From Mycolicibacterium fallax (lineage in GTDB: Bacteria > Actinomycetota > Actinomycetes > Mycobacteriales > Mycobacteriaceae), in assembly GCF_010726955.1 (NCBI RefSeq), contig NZ_AP022603.1:3906001-3970000 (forward strand): a stretch of 64,000 bases of DNA, written 5' to 3'. This document shows positions 36,201 through 46,696 of this stretch, in pieces (the first letter of the stretch is position 1; each line of letters starts with the position of its first letter). A model generated the notes under the pieces. That model had not been told where the DNA came from. It did not search any database and was given only the letters and a program-made list of their open reading frames with translations. A program made the position numbers and the translations under genes.

Positions 36201-36731
36201 ATGCCCGAGCCGCTGATCATTGCCGTCGGGGGACGTTCCCCGCAGTTGCATCCCGAATCCTGGGTCGCCCCGACCGCCAGCGTCGTCGGCGACGTGCGCC
36301 TGGGCGCGCGCGCCAGCGTCTGGTACTCGGCGACGTTGCGCTCGGAGTTCGAGCCGATCCACATCGGCACCGGTTCCAACATCCAGGACGGCGTGACCGT
36401 GCACACCGACCCGGAGTACCCGGTGCACGTCGGCGCCGGGGTGAGCGTCGGGCACAACGCCGTGCTGCACGGCTGCACCATCGGTGACGGCGCCCTGATC
36501 GGGATGGGCGCGGTGGTGCTCAACGGCGCGGTGATCGGGGAGGGCTCGCTGGTCGCGGCCTCCGCGCTGGTCCCGCAGGGCATGGTGGTGCCGCCGCGGT
36601 CGCTGGTCAGCGGGGTGCCGGCGCGGGTGCGACGGGAACTCAGCGAGACCGAGGTGACCGGCAACCGCAACAACGCGCTGGTCTATCAGCATCTGCTGGA
36701 GATGCACCGGGACGCCGCCGCCGGCGAGTGA
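36201..36731 (+). CDS. Gamma-class carbonic anhydrase-like left-handed beta-helix protein
   Basis: 176 residues of hexapeptide repeats: IGTGSNIQDGVTVHTD, VHVGAGVSVGHNAVLHGC, IGDGALIGMGAVVLNG. Conserved histidines (VHTD, SVGHNAVLHGC) match the zinc ligands of gamma-carbonic anhydrase/YrdA proteins. YrdA-type members often lack measurable activity and may have another role. The gap 35946-36200 before it holds no gene that I can support. It abuts the convergent crotonase gene. Confidence 0.85.
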   Translation: MPEPLIIAVGGRSPQLHPESWVAPTASVVGDVRLGARASVWYSATLRSEFEPIHIGTGSNIQDGVTVHTDPEYPVHVGAGVSVGHNAVLHGCTIGDGALIGMGAVVLNGAVIGEGSLVAASALVPQGMVVPPRSLVSGVPARVRRELSETEVTGNRNNALVYQHLLEMHRDAAAGE

Positions 36732-36732
36732 A

Positions 36733-37545
36733 CTACACGTCGGTGAACTTCGGCGCGCGCCGTTCCCGGAACGCGTCGATCCCCTCGCGCAGATCGTGCG
36801 CCCGCAGCAGCAGGGCCTGACCGGCGACCTCGTTGGCCAGCGTGGCGTCGAGCCGGGCCAGGGTGGCGCCGTTGATCGCGTGCTTGGTCTTGGCGTAGGC
36901 GACGGCGGGGCCGGCGAGTAGCCGGTCGATCACCGCGGTGGTCTCCTCGGCCAGCGCGTCGGCGGGGTAGACCGCGCTGATCAGGCCGTGTTCGGCGGCC
37001 TCGGTGGCGGGCAGCCGCTCGGCCAGCAGTGCCATCTTCATCGCTCGGGCCCGCCCGATCGAGGCCGCGACCAGCGCCGACGCGCCGCCGTCGGGCATCA
37101 GGCCGATCTTGGTGAAGGCGAGCAGGAAGTAGGCGTCCTCGGCGGCCAGCACCAGATCGCAGGCCAGCGCCAGCGACACCCCGATCCCGGCGGCCGGACC
37201 GTGCACCACCGCCACCACCGGCCGGGGCAGGTCGATCAGCGCCTTCACCGCCCGGTTGCCCTGGATCAGGGTGTCCATCGGCTCGTGGCCGTCGAACTTG
37301 GACTCGTTGCCGATCCCGGCGCCCGAGCTGAACCCGCGGCCGACACCGCCGAGGCGCACCACCTTGACCCGCGGATCGGTGGCCGCGGCCTCGGCCGCGT
37401 CGGCCAGCCCGCCGAGCACCTTCGGGGTCAGCGAGTTGAGGCTCTCGGGCCGATTCAGCGTCAGCGACAGCACGCCGCCGGACAGTTCGACCGTGAGGCC
37501 CTCGACGGGGGACAGGGCATCGAGCCCGGAGTGTGAGCGCGCCAT
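36733..37545 (-). CDS. Enoyl-CoA hydratase/isomerase family (EchA10/EchA11-like position)
   Basis: 270 residues. Crotonase blocks: FSSGAGIGNESKFDGHEP (oxyanion hole 1, ~70) and PAAGIGVSLALACDLVLAAEDAYF (parts, ~105-128). The first catalytic Glu position is Ser (GVSLALACD), and the second region reads FTKIGLMPDGGAS, with Asp-Gly-Gly rather than Glu. It may be an isomerase or thioesterase-like member. ATG 37545 is preferred over 37557 because TATGGT (minus strand 37558-37553) is placed for a leaderless start. It is divergent from mcr, as in M. tuberculosis Rv1142c/Rv1143. Confidence 0.83.
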   Translation of the reverse strand: MARSHSGLDALSPVEGLTVELSGGVLSLTLNRPESLNSLTPKVLGGLADAAEAAATDPRVKVVRLGGVGRGFSSGAGIGNESKFDGHEPMDTLIQGNRAVKALIDLPRPVVAVVHGPAAGIGVSLALACDLVLAAEDAYFLLAFTKIGLMPDGGASALVAASIGRARAMKMALLAERLPATEAAEHGLISAVYPADALAEETTAVIDRLLAGPAVAYAKTKHAINGATLARLDATLANEVAGQALLLRAHDLREGIDAFRERRAPKFTDV

Positions 37546-37602
37546 ACCCCACACCATAGGAACCGCCGAACCGCGGACGCACCCCGGGTCCCCGAAAACC
37601 CT

Positions 37603-37616
37603 ACCGACCGGTGGGT
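37603..37616. promoter_or_regulatory. Palindromic candidate operator between echA and mcr
   Basis: ACCGACCGGTGGGT reads almost the same on both strands (ACC-n-ACCGGT-n-GGT). It lies in the 133-bp divergent gap. The regulator is unknown. Confidence 0.35.
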
Positions 37617-37678
37617 TGAGAAAGCGTCATGGCAAGATCCCCACAGTAAGCATTTCGGGATGACAGAAGGTGGCTTCG

Positions 37679-38764
37679 GTGGCGGGACCATTGCAGGGAC
37701 TTCGGGTGCTGGAACTGGCCGGAATCGGGCCCGGCCCGCACGCGGCGATGATCCTCGGGGATCTGGGCGCGGATGTGGTTCGGGTGGATCGGCCGAGCCG
37801 TCATTCCAATCCGGTGCGCGACGCGATGCTGCGCAACCGGCGATCGGTGACCGCGGATCTGAAGTCCGAGGCGGGCCGCGAGCTGGTGCTGAAGCTGATC
37901 GCCAAGGCCGACGTGCTGATCGAGGGATTCCGTCCCGGGGTCACCGAGCGACTCGGGCTGGGGCCGGAGGACTGCGCGAAGGTCAACCCCGGGCTGATCT
38001 ACGGCCGGATGACCGGCTGGGGCCAGCAGGGTCCGCGCGCCGCGCAGGCCGGCCACGACATCAACTACATCTCGCTCAACGGGCTGCTGCACGCCGTCGG
38101 GCGCCGCGGCGAGCGGCCGGTGCCGCCGCTGAACATCGCCGGAGACTTCGGCGGCGGGTCGATGTTCCTGCTGGTCGGCATCCTGTCGGCGCTCTACGAG
38201 CGGCAGTCCTCGGGCAAGGGACAGGTCATCGACGCCGCGATGATCGACGGCTCCTCGGTGCTGATCCAGATGATGTGGGCGTTCCGGGCCAGCGGTGCGT
38301 GGTCCGACGAGCGCGGGGTCAACATGCTCGACACCGGTGCGCCGTACTACGACACCTATGAGTGCGCCGACGGTCGCTACGTCGCGGTCGGGGCGATCGA
38401 GCCGCAGTTCTACGCCGAGCTGCTGGCCAAGCTGGAGCTCGATCCGGCGTCGCTGCCGGGGCAGAACGATGTGGCGGGCTGGCCGCGGCTGCGGGAGGCG
38501 TTCACCGAGGCGTTCGGGGCGGCCGACCGTGAGCACTGGGCGGCGGTGTTCGCCACCTCCGATGCCTGCGTGACGCCGGTGCTGGCCTTCAACGAGGTGC
38601 TCGACGAGCCGCACATCGCCGAGCGGGACACCTTCTACTCCGCCGGTGACGACGGCCTGCAGCCGGCGCCGGCGCCGCGCTTCTCCCGCACCTCACCCGG
38701 TGCCCCGACCCCGCCGCGGGTGCCCGGCGCGGACACCGAGGCCGTCCTGGCCGACTGGACCTGA
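37679..38764 (+). CDS. mcr: Alpha-methylacyl-CoA racemase (CoA-transferase family III)
   Basis: 361 residues, nearly the 360 of M. tuberculosis Mcr (Rv1143). It interconverts 2R/2S methylacyl-CoA esters so that branched chains and sterol side chains can be beta-oxidised. [11 protein letters not shown] (His/Asp catalytic pair, ~126), NIAGDFGGG (Asp, ~156) and [11 protein letters not shown] (Glu, ~240) are conserved. GTG 37679 gives the known VAGPLQG N-terminus and has AAGG 8 nt upstream; GTG 37670 is an alternative. Confidence 0.94.
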   Translation: MAGPLQGLRVLELAGIGPGPHAAMILGDLGADVVRVDRPSRHSNPVRDAMLRNRRSVTADLKSEAGRELVLKLIAKADVLIEGFRPGVTERLGLGPEDCAKVNPGLIYGRMTGWGQQGPRAAQAGHDINYISLNGLLHAVGRRGERPVPPLNIAGDFGGGSMFLLVGILSALYERQSSGKGQVIDAAMIDGSSVLIQMMWAFRASGAWSDERGVNMLDTGAPYYDTYECADGRYVAVGAIEPQFYAELLAKLELDPASLPGQNDVAGWPRLREAFTEAFGAADREHWAAVFATSDACVTPVLAFNEVLDEPHIAERDTFYSAGDDGLQPAPAPRFSRTSPGAPTPPRVPGADTEAVLADWT

Positions 38765-38767
38765 TAG

Positions 38768-39772
<1,005 letters not shown>

Positions 39773-39790
39773 CCTGCGCCGGGCCCTCAG

Positions 39791-39840
39791 AACAACAAAC
39801 GCCTGCCTCGCCGGTTGACGGCGGGGCAGGCGTTGTTGTT
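39791..39840. terminator. Strong hairpin terminator after the mcr operon
   Basis: AACAACAAACGCCTGCC.TCGCCG (39791-39813) pairs with CGGCGG.GGCAGGCGTTGTTGTT (39819-39840), with one bulge and one mismatch, around GTTGA. It ends in a T-rich run. Confidence 0.88.
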
Positions 39841-39877
39841 TCCGGCACGCCGGGTGGCGCGCCGTTATTGCTGCAGG

Positions 39878-40016
39878 TCAGCTGGCGATCGGCTGGGCCT
39901 CTTCGAACTGCTCGGAGGTGTCTCCCTCGACCAGGAAATCGCCGTGGTAGAGGGCCTCGAAATCAACCTTGATGACGTCGGCATTGGTGTCGTCGATCCA
40001 CATGACAGTGACCATA
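39878..40016 (-). pseudogene. Small acidic protein gene split between two frames
   Basis: From ATG at 40016 the minus strand reads MVTVMWIDDTNADVIKVD with good codon use. It then loses the frame at a run of four A on the + strand (39960-39963). One base shorter, it would continue FEALYHGDFLVEGDTSEQF (19 residues) and on through EEAQPIAS to TGA at 39878, 45 residues in all. Both halves have GC-rich third positions. It may be a real frameshift, a recoding site or an assembly error. The downstream half alone could start at the ATG in CCAATGCCG. No known family recognised. Confidence 0.4.
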
Positions 40017-40114
40017 TGGCCGACGATTAAGGAATCTTTGAGTCACGATTCGGAAAACTGTGGCAATTATTACTTCCGAGTAGGAACGGGCCGGGTTTTC
40101 GCCGCCATTCTGGG

Positions 40115-40143
40115 TTGACGTCGTTAACTTAACGCTGTTAACT
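40115..40143 (+). promoter_or_regulatory. Promoter and TetR-type operator of the mmpL13 operon
   Basis: -35 TTGACG (40115-40120), a 17-nt spacer, then -10 TTAACT (40138-40143), ending 7 nt before the GTG at 40151. The spacer contains the perfect palindrome CGTTAACTTAACG (40122-40134). A regulator bound there would block the promoter. The TetR gene two positions downstream is the obvious candidate. Confidence 0.75.
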
Positions 40144-40150
40144 GTCCGAC

Positions 40151-42406
40151 GTGTTGCATCGAATCGCGCTGCTGGCGCTGGCCGCACCCAAACGTGTCAT
40201 CGCCGCGGCGGTCCTGGTGTTCGTCGCCGCCGCCGTGTTCGGCTTCCCGGTCGCCAAGAGCCTGTCCGCCGGCGGTTTCCAGGACCCCACCTCGGAGTCC
40301 GCCGCGGCCTCCAAGGTCCTCACCGACACCTTCGGCCAGAGCGAGATGCAGCTGGTCTACACGGTCAGCGGGCCGGGCGGCCCGGACGGTCCGGCCGTGC
40401 AGGCCGCCGGCGCCGACATCGTCGCGCTGATCAAGGAATCCGGCCGCGCCCTCGGGGTGCAGGCCCCGTGGACCTCGCCCGGGCCGGCCGCGGCCACCAT
40501 GCACAGCGCCGACGGCCAATCCGCGCTGATCATCGCGAGCCTGGACGGCGGGGAGAACAACGCGCAGAAGTACGCCCGGCAGATCGCCGACCGGATCGAC
40601 GCCGAGGTGCTGCCCAATCACCCCGGGGTGACCGCGCTGCCCGGCGGCTCGGCGATGATCTACGCCCAGATCAACGCCCAGACCGAACACGACCTGCTGC
40701 TGATGGAGTCCCTCGCCGTCCCGCTGAGCTTCCTGGTGCTGGTGTGGGTGTTCGGCGGGCTGCTGGCCGCGGCGCTGCCGATGGCCGTCGGCGGCCTGGC
40801 GATCGTCGGCTCGATGTCGGTGCTGCGACTGATCACCTTCGGCACCGACGTGTCGATCTTCGCGCTGAACCTCACCACCGCGATGGGCCTGGCCCTGGCC
40901 ATCGACTACACCCTGCTGATCATCAGCCGGTACCGCGACGAGATCAACGCCGGCGAGACGCCCGAGCGGGCGCTGATGCGCACCATGGCGACCGCCGGGC
41001 GCACCGTGGCGTTCTCGGCGACGACGGTCGCGCTGTCGATGTCGGCGATGGTGCTGTTCCCGATGTACTTCCTGCGGTCGTTCGCCTACGCCGGGGTGGC
41101 CGTGGTGGTGTTCGCCGCGCTGGCCGCCATCATCGTCACCCCCGCCGCCATCGTGCTGCTGGGGCCGCGGCTGGACTCGCTGGACATCCGCCGGGCGGCG
41201 CGGCGGCTGCGCGGGCGCCCTGCGCCGGCGGCCAAACCCGTCGAGCAGATGTTCTTCTACCGCTCGACGAAGTTCGTGATGGCCCGGGCGGTGCCGATCG
41301 GCGTCGCCGGGGTTGCCCTGCTGTTGCTGCTCGGCGCGCCGTTCCTTGGGGTCAAGTGGGGCTTCCCCGACGACAGGGTGCTGCCGCCGTCGGCCACCGC
41401 GCACCAGGTCGGCGACGGCCTGCGCGACCAGTTCCCGTCGTACTCGCCGACGGCGGTGACGATCGTGCTGCCCGATGTCGGGGGGATGAACCCGTCGGAC
41501 CTGGAGAGCTACGCCTCCAAGATCTCCGCCACGGTGCCCGAGGTCACCGCGGTCACCGCGCCGACGGGCACCTTCGTCGGCGGGCTGCGGACCACCGCGC
41601 CCACCACCTCCAGCGGCTTCGCCGGCGGCAAGGCGTACCTGACGGTGGCCAGCACCACGCCGCTGTACTCCGAGGCCTCCTACCGCCAGCTCGACGCGTT
41701 GCGCGCCGTCCCGACCCCCGGCGATCGGCCGGTGCAGCTGACCGGGATGTCCCAGATCAACTCCGACAGCGTGCACGCGATCACCTCCCGGCTGCCGCTG
41801 GTGCTCGGGGTCATCGCCGTCATCACCTTCGGCCTGCTGTTCCTGCTGACCGGTTCGGTGGTGCTGCCACTGAAGGCGCTGGTGCTCAACGTGCTGTCGC
41901 TGTCGGCGGCGTTCGGCGCGCTGGTGTGGATCTTCCAGGACGGCCACCTCGGCGCGCTGGGCACCACCGCCACCGGCACCCTGGTGGCGAACATGCCGGT
42001 GCTGCTGTTCTGCATCGCGTTCGGGCTGTCGATGGACTACGAGGTGTTCCTGATCGCGCGGATCCGGGAGTTCTGGCTGGCCGGCGGGCAGACCAGCGCC
42101 GACAACGACGAGTCGGTCGCGCTCGGGCTGGCCCGCACCGGCCGGGTGATCACCGCCGCCGCGCTGGTGATGTCGATTTCCTTCGCCGCGCTGATCGCCG
42201 CGCAGGTGTCCTTCATGCGGATGTTCGGCGTCGGCCTGACGCTGGCCGTGCTGGTCGACGCGACCCTGGTGCGGGTGGTGCTGGTGCCGGCGTTCATGAA
42301 GGTGATGGGCCGGTGGAACTGGTGGGCGCCGGCGCCGCTGGCCGCGCTGCACCGCAAGATCGGGATCAGCGAATCCGGGGACATCCCGGACCGGATGCCG
42401 TCGTGA
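40151..42406 (+). CDS. mmpL13: MMPL family (RND) transporter, intact MmpL13-like
   Basis: 751 residues, twelve membrane segments in the RND 1+5+1+5 plan, with two periplasmic domains (~35-175 and ~410-530). The proton-relay Asp-Tyr pairs are visible in LALAIDYTLL (~256) and GLSMDYEVFL (~635). It transports a lipid or siderophore-like substrate across the membrane; the substrate is not known. In M. tuberculosis the equivalent is broken into mmpL13a and mmpL13b (Rv1145/Rv1146); here it is one frame. The assignment is by position next to mcr and the Rv1147-like methyltransferase. Its stop overlaps the tetR start (GTGA). Confidence 0.85.
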   Translation: MLHRIALLALAAPKRVIAAAVLVFVAAAVFGFPVAKSLSAGGFQDPTSESAAASKVLTDTFGQSEMQLVYTVSGPGGPDGPAVQAAGADIVALIKESGRALGVQAPWTSPGPAAATMHSADGQSALIIASLDGGENNAQKYARQIADRIDAEVLPNHPGVTALPGGSAMIYAQINAQTEHDLLLMESLAVPLSFLVLVWVFGGLLAAALPMAVGGLAIVGSMSVLRLITFGTDVSIFALNLTTAMGLALAIDYTLLIISRYRDEINAGETPERALMRTMATAGRTVAFSATTVALSMSAMVLFPMYFLRSFAYAGVAVVVFAALAAIIVTPAAIVLLGPRLDSLDIRRAARRLRGRPAPAAKPVEQMFFYRSTKFVMARAVPIGVAGVALLLLLGAPFLGVKWGFPDDRVLPPSATAHQVGDGLRDQFPSYSPTAVTIVLPDVGGMNPSDLESYASKISATVPEVTAVTAPTGTFVGGLRTTAPTTSSGFAGGKAYLTVASTTPLYSEASYRQLDALRAVPTPGDRPVQLTGMSQINSDSVHAITSRLPLVLGVIAVITFGLLFLLTGSVVLPLKALVLNVLSLSAAFGALVWIFQDGHLGALGTTATGTLVANMPVLLFCIAFGLSMDYEVFLIARIREFWLAGGQTSADNDESVALGLARTGRVITAAALVMSISFAALIAAQVSFMRMFGVGLTLAVLVDATLVRVVLVPAFMKVMGRWNWWAPAPLAALHRKIGISESGDIPDRMPS

Positions 42407-43134
42407 CCGGGCCGGCCGGGGCGGATGGGCCGGCCGGTGCGGACGCCGTCGGGCCGGCCCGGCGGCGGCGCAACCCGCGCGGCTCCGGCGATCAGTTGCG
42501 CGAGGAGATCCTGGACGCGGCCACCGGCCTGCTGCTGGCCAGCGGGCACGAGAAGGCGGTGTCGATCCGGGCCGTCGCGCAGCGGGTCGGGGTCACCGCG
42601 CCGTCGATCTACCTGCACTTCGCCGACAAGGACGCGCTGCTGGACGCGGTGTGCGCCCGGTACTTCGAGCGGCTCGACGAGCAGATGCAGCGCGCCGGGG
42701 ACGGTCAGTCCCATCCGCTGGAGGTGCTGCGGGCCCAGGGGCTGGCGTACGTCCGGTTCGCCGCGGCCAACCCCGAGCTGTACCGGATCGCCACCATGGG
42801 GGAGGCCCGGCCCGGCAGCGACAGCGACGCGGCGCTGGCCAGCTCGGCCTTCACCCACCTGCGCGATTCGGTGCAGGCGCTGATGGACGCCGGCATCTAC
42901 CCGCCCGGGGACACCACCGAGGCGACCCTGGAGCTGTGGGCGGCCGCGCACGGCGTCGTCGCGCTGGCGGTGTCCAAGCCCTACCTGCCCTTCGGTGAGC
43001 TGATGGCCTTCGCCGACCGGGTGCTGGTGGCGGTGTGCGCGGGCCGGATCGTGCTGGGCGAGGTTGGCGAGGACGCCCGGCCCGAGGACTTCCTGACCTG
43101 GCTGGCCGAGGCTCGGGGCAAGATGGTGCGATGA
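42403..43134 (+). CDS. TetR family regulator of the mmpL13 operon
   Basis: 243 residues. A ~25-residue Gly/Ala/Arg-rich extension precedes the helix-turn-helix (~30-80: REEILDAATGLLLASG, VAQRVGVTAPSIYLHFADKD). The C-terminal ligand domain is of the TetR_C_33 kind (ALYRIA-like ELYRIATMG, LWAAAHGVVAL). It is translationally coupled to mmpL13 (GTGA) and to the methyltransferase gene (ATGA). It probably represses its own operon through the palindrome at 40122. Confidence 0.9.
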   Translation: MTGPAGADGPAGADAVGPARRRRNPRGSGDQLREEILDAATGLLLASGHEKAVSIRAVAQRVGVTAPSIYLHFADKDALLDAVCARYFERLDEQMQRAGDGQSHPLEVLRAQGLAYVRFAAANPELYRIATMGEARPGSDSDAALASSAFTHLRDSVQALMDAGIYPPGDTTEATLELWAAAHGVVALAVSKPYLPFGELMAFADRVLVAVCAGRIVLGEVGEDARPEDFLTWLAEARGKMVR

Positions 43135-43775
43135 CCACAACCGTCCATCACCCGCTGTTCGCCCGGCTTTGGGTGGCGATGTCCTCCCACGAGACCGACC
43201 ACCTGCGCCGGCTGCGCGCCGAGAACCTGGCCGGGCTCAGCGGACGGGTGCTGGAGATCGGCGCCGGCGCCGGCACCAACTTCGAGTTCTACCCCGACAC
43301 CGTGACCGAGGTGGTCGCCATCGAGCCGGAGGCGCACCTGGTCGAGCACGCCCGCCGCGCGGCCGCGCAGGCCAGCGTCCCGGTCAGCGTCACCGAGAAG
43401 ACCGGCGAGGCGCTGGCCGACGACCCGGCCGGCAGCCAGCCGTTCGACGCGGTGGTCTGCTCACTGGTGCTGTGCACCGTTCTCGACCCCGAAGGTGTTG
43501 TTCGGCAAGCCTTTTCGCACCTCCGCCCGGGCGGTGAACTGCGCTACTTGGAACACGTGGCCAGCGACGGCGGGCTGGGCCGGATCCAGCGCGCGGCGGA
43601 TGCGACGGTGTGGCCGCGGCTGTTCGGCAACTGCCACACCCACCGCGATACCGAGTCGGTGATCCGGGCGGCGGGCTTCGAGGTCAGCACCGCCCGGCGC
43701 ACCTGGACCCTGCCGAAGTGGGTTCCGCTGCCGGTCTCGGAGTTCGCCATCGGCCGCGCCACCCGCCCGGCATAG
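43131..43775 (+). CDS. Class I SAM-dependent methyltransferase (Rv1147-like)
   Basis: 214 residues. SAM motif I is VLEIGAGAGTNFEFY (~41-55). VVAIEPEAHL (acidic loop) and FDAVVCSLVLCTV (~105) follow the UbiE/phospholipid-methyltransferase pattern. The ATG overlaps the tetR stop by 4 nt. Being third in the mmpL13 operon suggests that it methylates the exported lipid or precursor; this is inference from context. Confidence 0.87.
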   Translation: MTTTVHHPLFARLWVAMSSHETDHLRRLRAENLAGLSGRVLEIGAGAGTNFEFYPDTVTEVVAIEPEAHLVEHARRAAAQASVPVSVTEKTGEALADDPAGSQPFDAVVCSLVLCTVLDPEGVVRQAFSHLRPGGELRYLEHVASDGGLGRIQRAADATVWPRLFGNCHTHRDTESVIRAAGFEVSTARRTWTLPKWVPLPVSEFAIGRATRPA

Positions 43776-43793
43776 GGGCCTTGCCCCTGTTCC

Positions 43794-43957
43794 GCGAGCG
43801 CACAACTGTGTACCGGACACGCCGCTGGGGGTGTACAGGGTTGCGCGCTGGCGGGGGAGCTGTGCGCCCATCTCCCGTGAGCGTGGCTCCCTTTTTGCGC
43901 GAGCGCGCAACTGTGTACCGGACACGCCGCGGGGCGTGTACAGGGGTGCGCGCTGGC
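43794..43957. repeat. Two palindromic intergenic repeat units (family P58)
   Basis: Units at about 43794-43854 and 43898-43957, both GCGAGCGC..CAACTGTGTACC, GGACACGCCG, GTGTACAGG and GCGCGCTGGCGG in order. They lie between the convergent methyltransferase and cobB genes. The remaining gap sequence (43958-44016) shows a further CGCTGGCGGGGA fragment. Confidence 0.78.
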
Positions 43958-44016
43958 GGGGAGGCAGAGGCCCGCGCTGGCGGGGAAGGAGGCAGCACAA
44001 GGCAGCCGCAGGGAGC

Positions 44017-44730
44017 TCAGTCCAGGGTGCCGGCGATGCGCTGCAGCAGGGTGGGCAGCGCCGCGCTGGCGGTCTCCCGCACCACAGCGGTCACCTGCGC
44101 CGACAGTGCCGTCTTCTCCGGGTTCACCTCGATCACCGGGGTCCCGGTCGACATCGCCAGCTCGGGCAGCCCGGCGGCCGGGTAGACGATCCCGGAGGTG
44201 CCGACGACGACCATGATGTCCGCCTGGCTGGCCGCCTCGACCGCGGCGTTCCACGGCCCGTCGGGCAGGTTTTCGCCGAACCACACGATGCCGGGCCGGA
44301 TCAGCCCGCCGCACCCGCAGCTCGGCGGGTCCGCCTCCAGCTCGGGTTCGGGCATATCGGGGATCTGCCCGTCGTAGTGCTGACCGCAAGTGTCGCAACG
44401 GAATTCGAACAGGCTGCCGTGCAGGTGGTGGACGTTGGTGCTGCCGGCGCGCTCGTGCAGGTCGTCGACGTTCTGGGTGATGACGGTGACCTCGCCGAGG
44501 TCCTGCCAGGCCGCCAGCGCGCGATGCCCGGCGTTCGGTTCGACCTGCATCACCAGGTGGTGCCGCCACAGGTACCAGGCCCAGACCCGCGCCGGGTGCT
44601 GCCGCCAGCCCTCGGTGCTGGACAGCTCGTAGGGATCGTATTTCGCCCAGAAGCCGTTGCGGTCGTCGCGAAAGGTGGGGACCCCGCTCTCGGCCGAGAT
44701 CCCCGCACCGGACAACACCGCGATACGCAT
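44017..44730 (-). CDS. cobB: NAD-dependent protein deacylase, class III sirtuin
   Basis: 237 residues, the same length as Rv1151c. [15 protein letters not shown] (~8-22), [12 protein letters not shown] (~95-106) with catalytic His in HLHGS, and the zinc cysteines CDTC and CGCG are present. WAWYLWRHH supplies the Tyr and Arg that favour succinyl/malonyl-lysine. It removes acyl groups from protein lysines, using NAD+. TATTTT (minus 44743-44738) sits for a leaderless start; the gene is divergent from the GntR gene. Confidence 0.94.
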   Translation of the reverse strand: MRIAVLSGAGISAESGVPTFRDDRNGFWAKYDPYELSSTEGWRQHPARVWAWYLWRHHLVMQVEPNAGHRALAAWQDLGEVTVITQNVDDLHERAGSTNVHHLHGSLFEFRCDTCGQHYDGQIPDMPEPELEADPPSCGCGGLIRPGIVWFGENLPDGPWNAAVEAASQADIMVVVGTSGIVYPAAGLPELAMSTGTPVIEVNPEKTALSAQVTAVVRETASAALPTLLQRIAGTLD

Positions 44731-44755
44731 CTGCTCAAAATAGTCCGGGCTACGA

Positions 44756-44761
44756 GATAAT
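44756..44761 (+). promoter_or_regulatory. -10 element of the GntR gene
   Basis: GATAAT ends 6 nt before ATG 44768; leaderless layout in the 37-bp divergent gap shared with cobB. Confidence 0.45.
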
Positions 44762-44767
44762 CGCCAA

Positions 44768-45130
44768 ATGGAATTCGCCGCGCTGCAGGTCGACCCGTCG
44801 TCGTCGACGCCGATCTTCGACCAGTTGCGCGGCCAGATCGTCGAGGCGGTGCGCGACGGGCGGCTGGCGCCCGGTACCCGGTTGCCGACGGTGCGCGAGC
44901 TCGCGGCGGTGCTGGGGCTGGCGGTCAACACCGTCGCGCGCACCTATCGCGAGCTGGAGTCGGCCGGGATCGTCGAGACCCGTGGGCGCCGGGGCAGTTT
45001 TGTCGCCCGCCGCGACGCCGCCGACGCCACCATGGCCGCGGCCGCGCAGGCGTTCGTCGCCGCCGCCCGCTCGGTGGGCCTGGGCCGCGACGCCGCCCTG
45101 GGCTACCTCGACGCGGCGTTCACCGACTGA
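44768..45130 (+). CDS. GntR family regulator, YtrA subfamily (Rv1152-like)
   Basis: 120 residues. A winged helix-turn-helix (~10-80) with [36 protein letters not shown] and [18 protein letters not shown] is followed by only a short helical tail, the hallmark of YtrA types. Such regulators usually control adjacent transporter operons. It is paired with cobB as in M. tuberculosis, where Rv1152 has been linked to drug and stress responses. Confidence 0.9.
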   Translation: MEFAALQVDPSSSTPIFDQLRGQIVEAVRDGRLAPGTRLPTVRELAAVLGLAVNTVARTYRELESAGIVETRGRRGSFVARRDAADATMAAAAQAFVAAARSVGLGRDAALGYLDAAFTD

Positions 45131-45145
45131 GCCGGCGCGCGAAAA

Positions 45146-46519
<1,374 letters not shown>

Positions 46520-46522
46520 CCG

Positions 46523-46696
46523 CTACCCGCTCTTGCGGCGGAAGTTGCGCTTGCTCTCCATCGGACCGTGCGACTTGGACTGACCGGCGCCGCCGTCGCG
46601 GTGCGCGGTGCCCGAGTTGGCCTTGTCGTTCTTGCGGTCCAGCGCCTCGCGGAATTTGCGGTGCGAGTCCGGCTCGGGCATCTCATGCTTGGACAT
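46523..46696 (-). CDS. DUF5302 small basic protein
   Basis: 57 residues, highly charged: SHRKFREALDRKNDKAN, then Gly/His/Ser-rich, ending KRNFRRKSG. DUF5302 proteins are short actinobacterial proteins of unknown role that may bind nucleic acid. The start overlaps the end of the acyltransferase gene by 14 nt, so it is the second gene of that transcript. The stop is 3 nt from the convergent Rv1155-like gene. Confidence 0.75.
   Translation of the reverse strand: MSKHEMPEPDSHRKFREALDRKNDKANSGTAHRDGGAGQSKSHGPMESKRNFRRKSG

Noticed and set aside
40124..42352. Long open frame on the minus strand opposite mmpL13
   Set aside because: It is a His/Gln/Arg-rich shadow of the transmembrane coding strand in high-GC DNA, with no domain.
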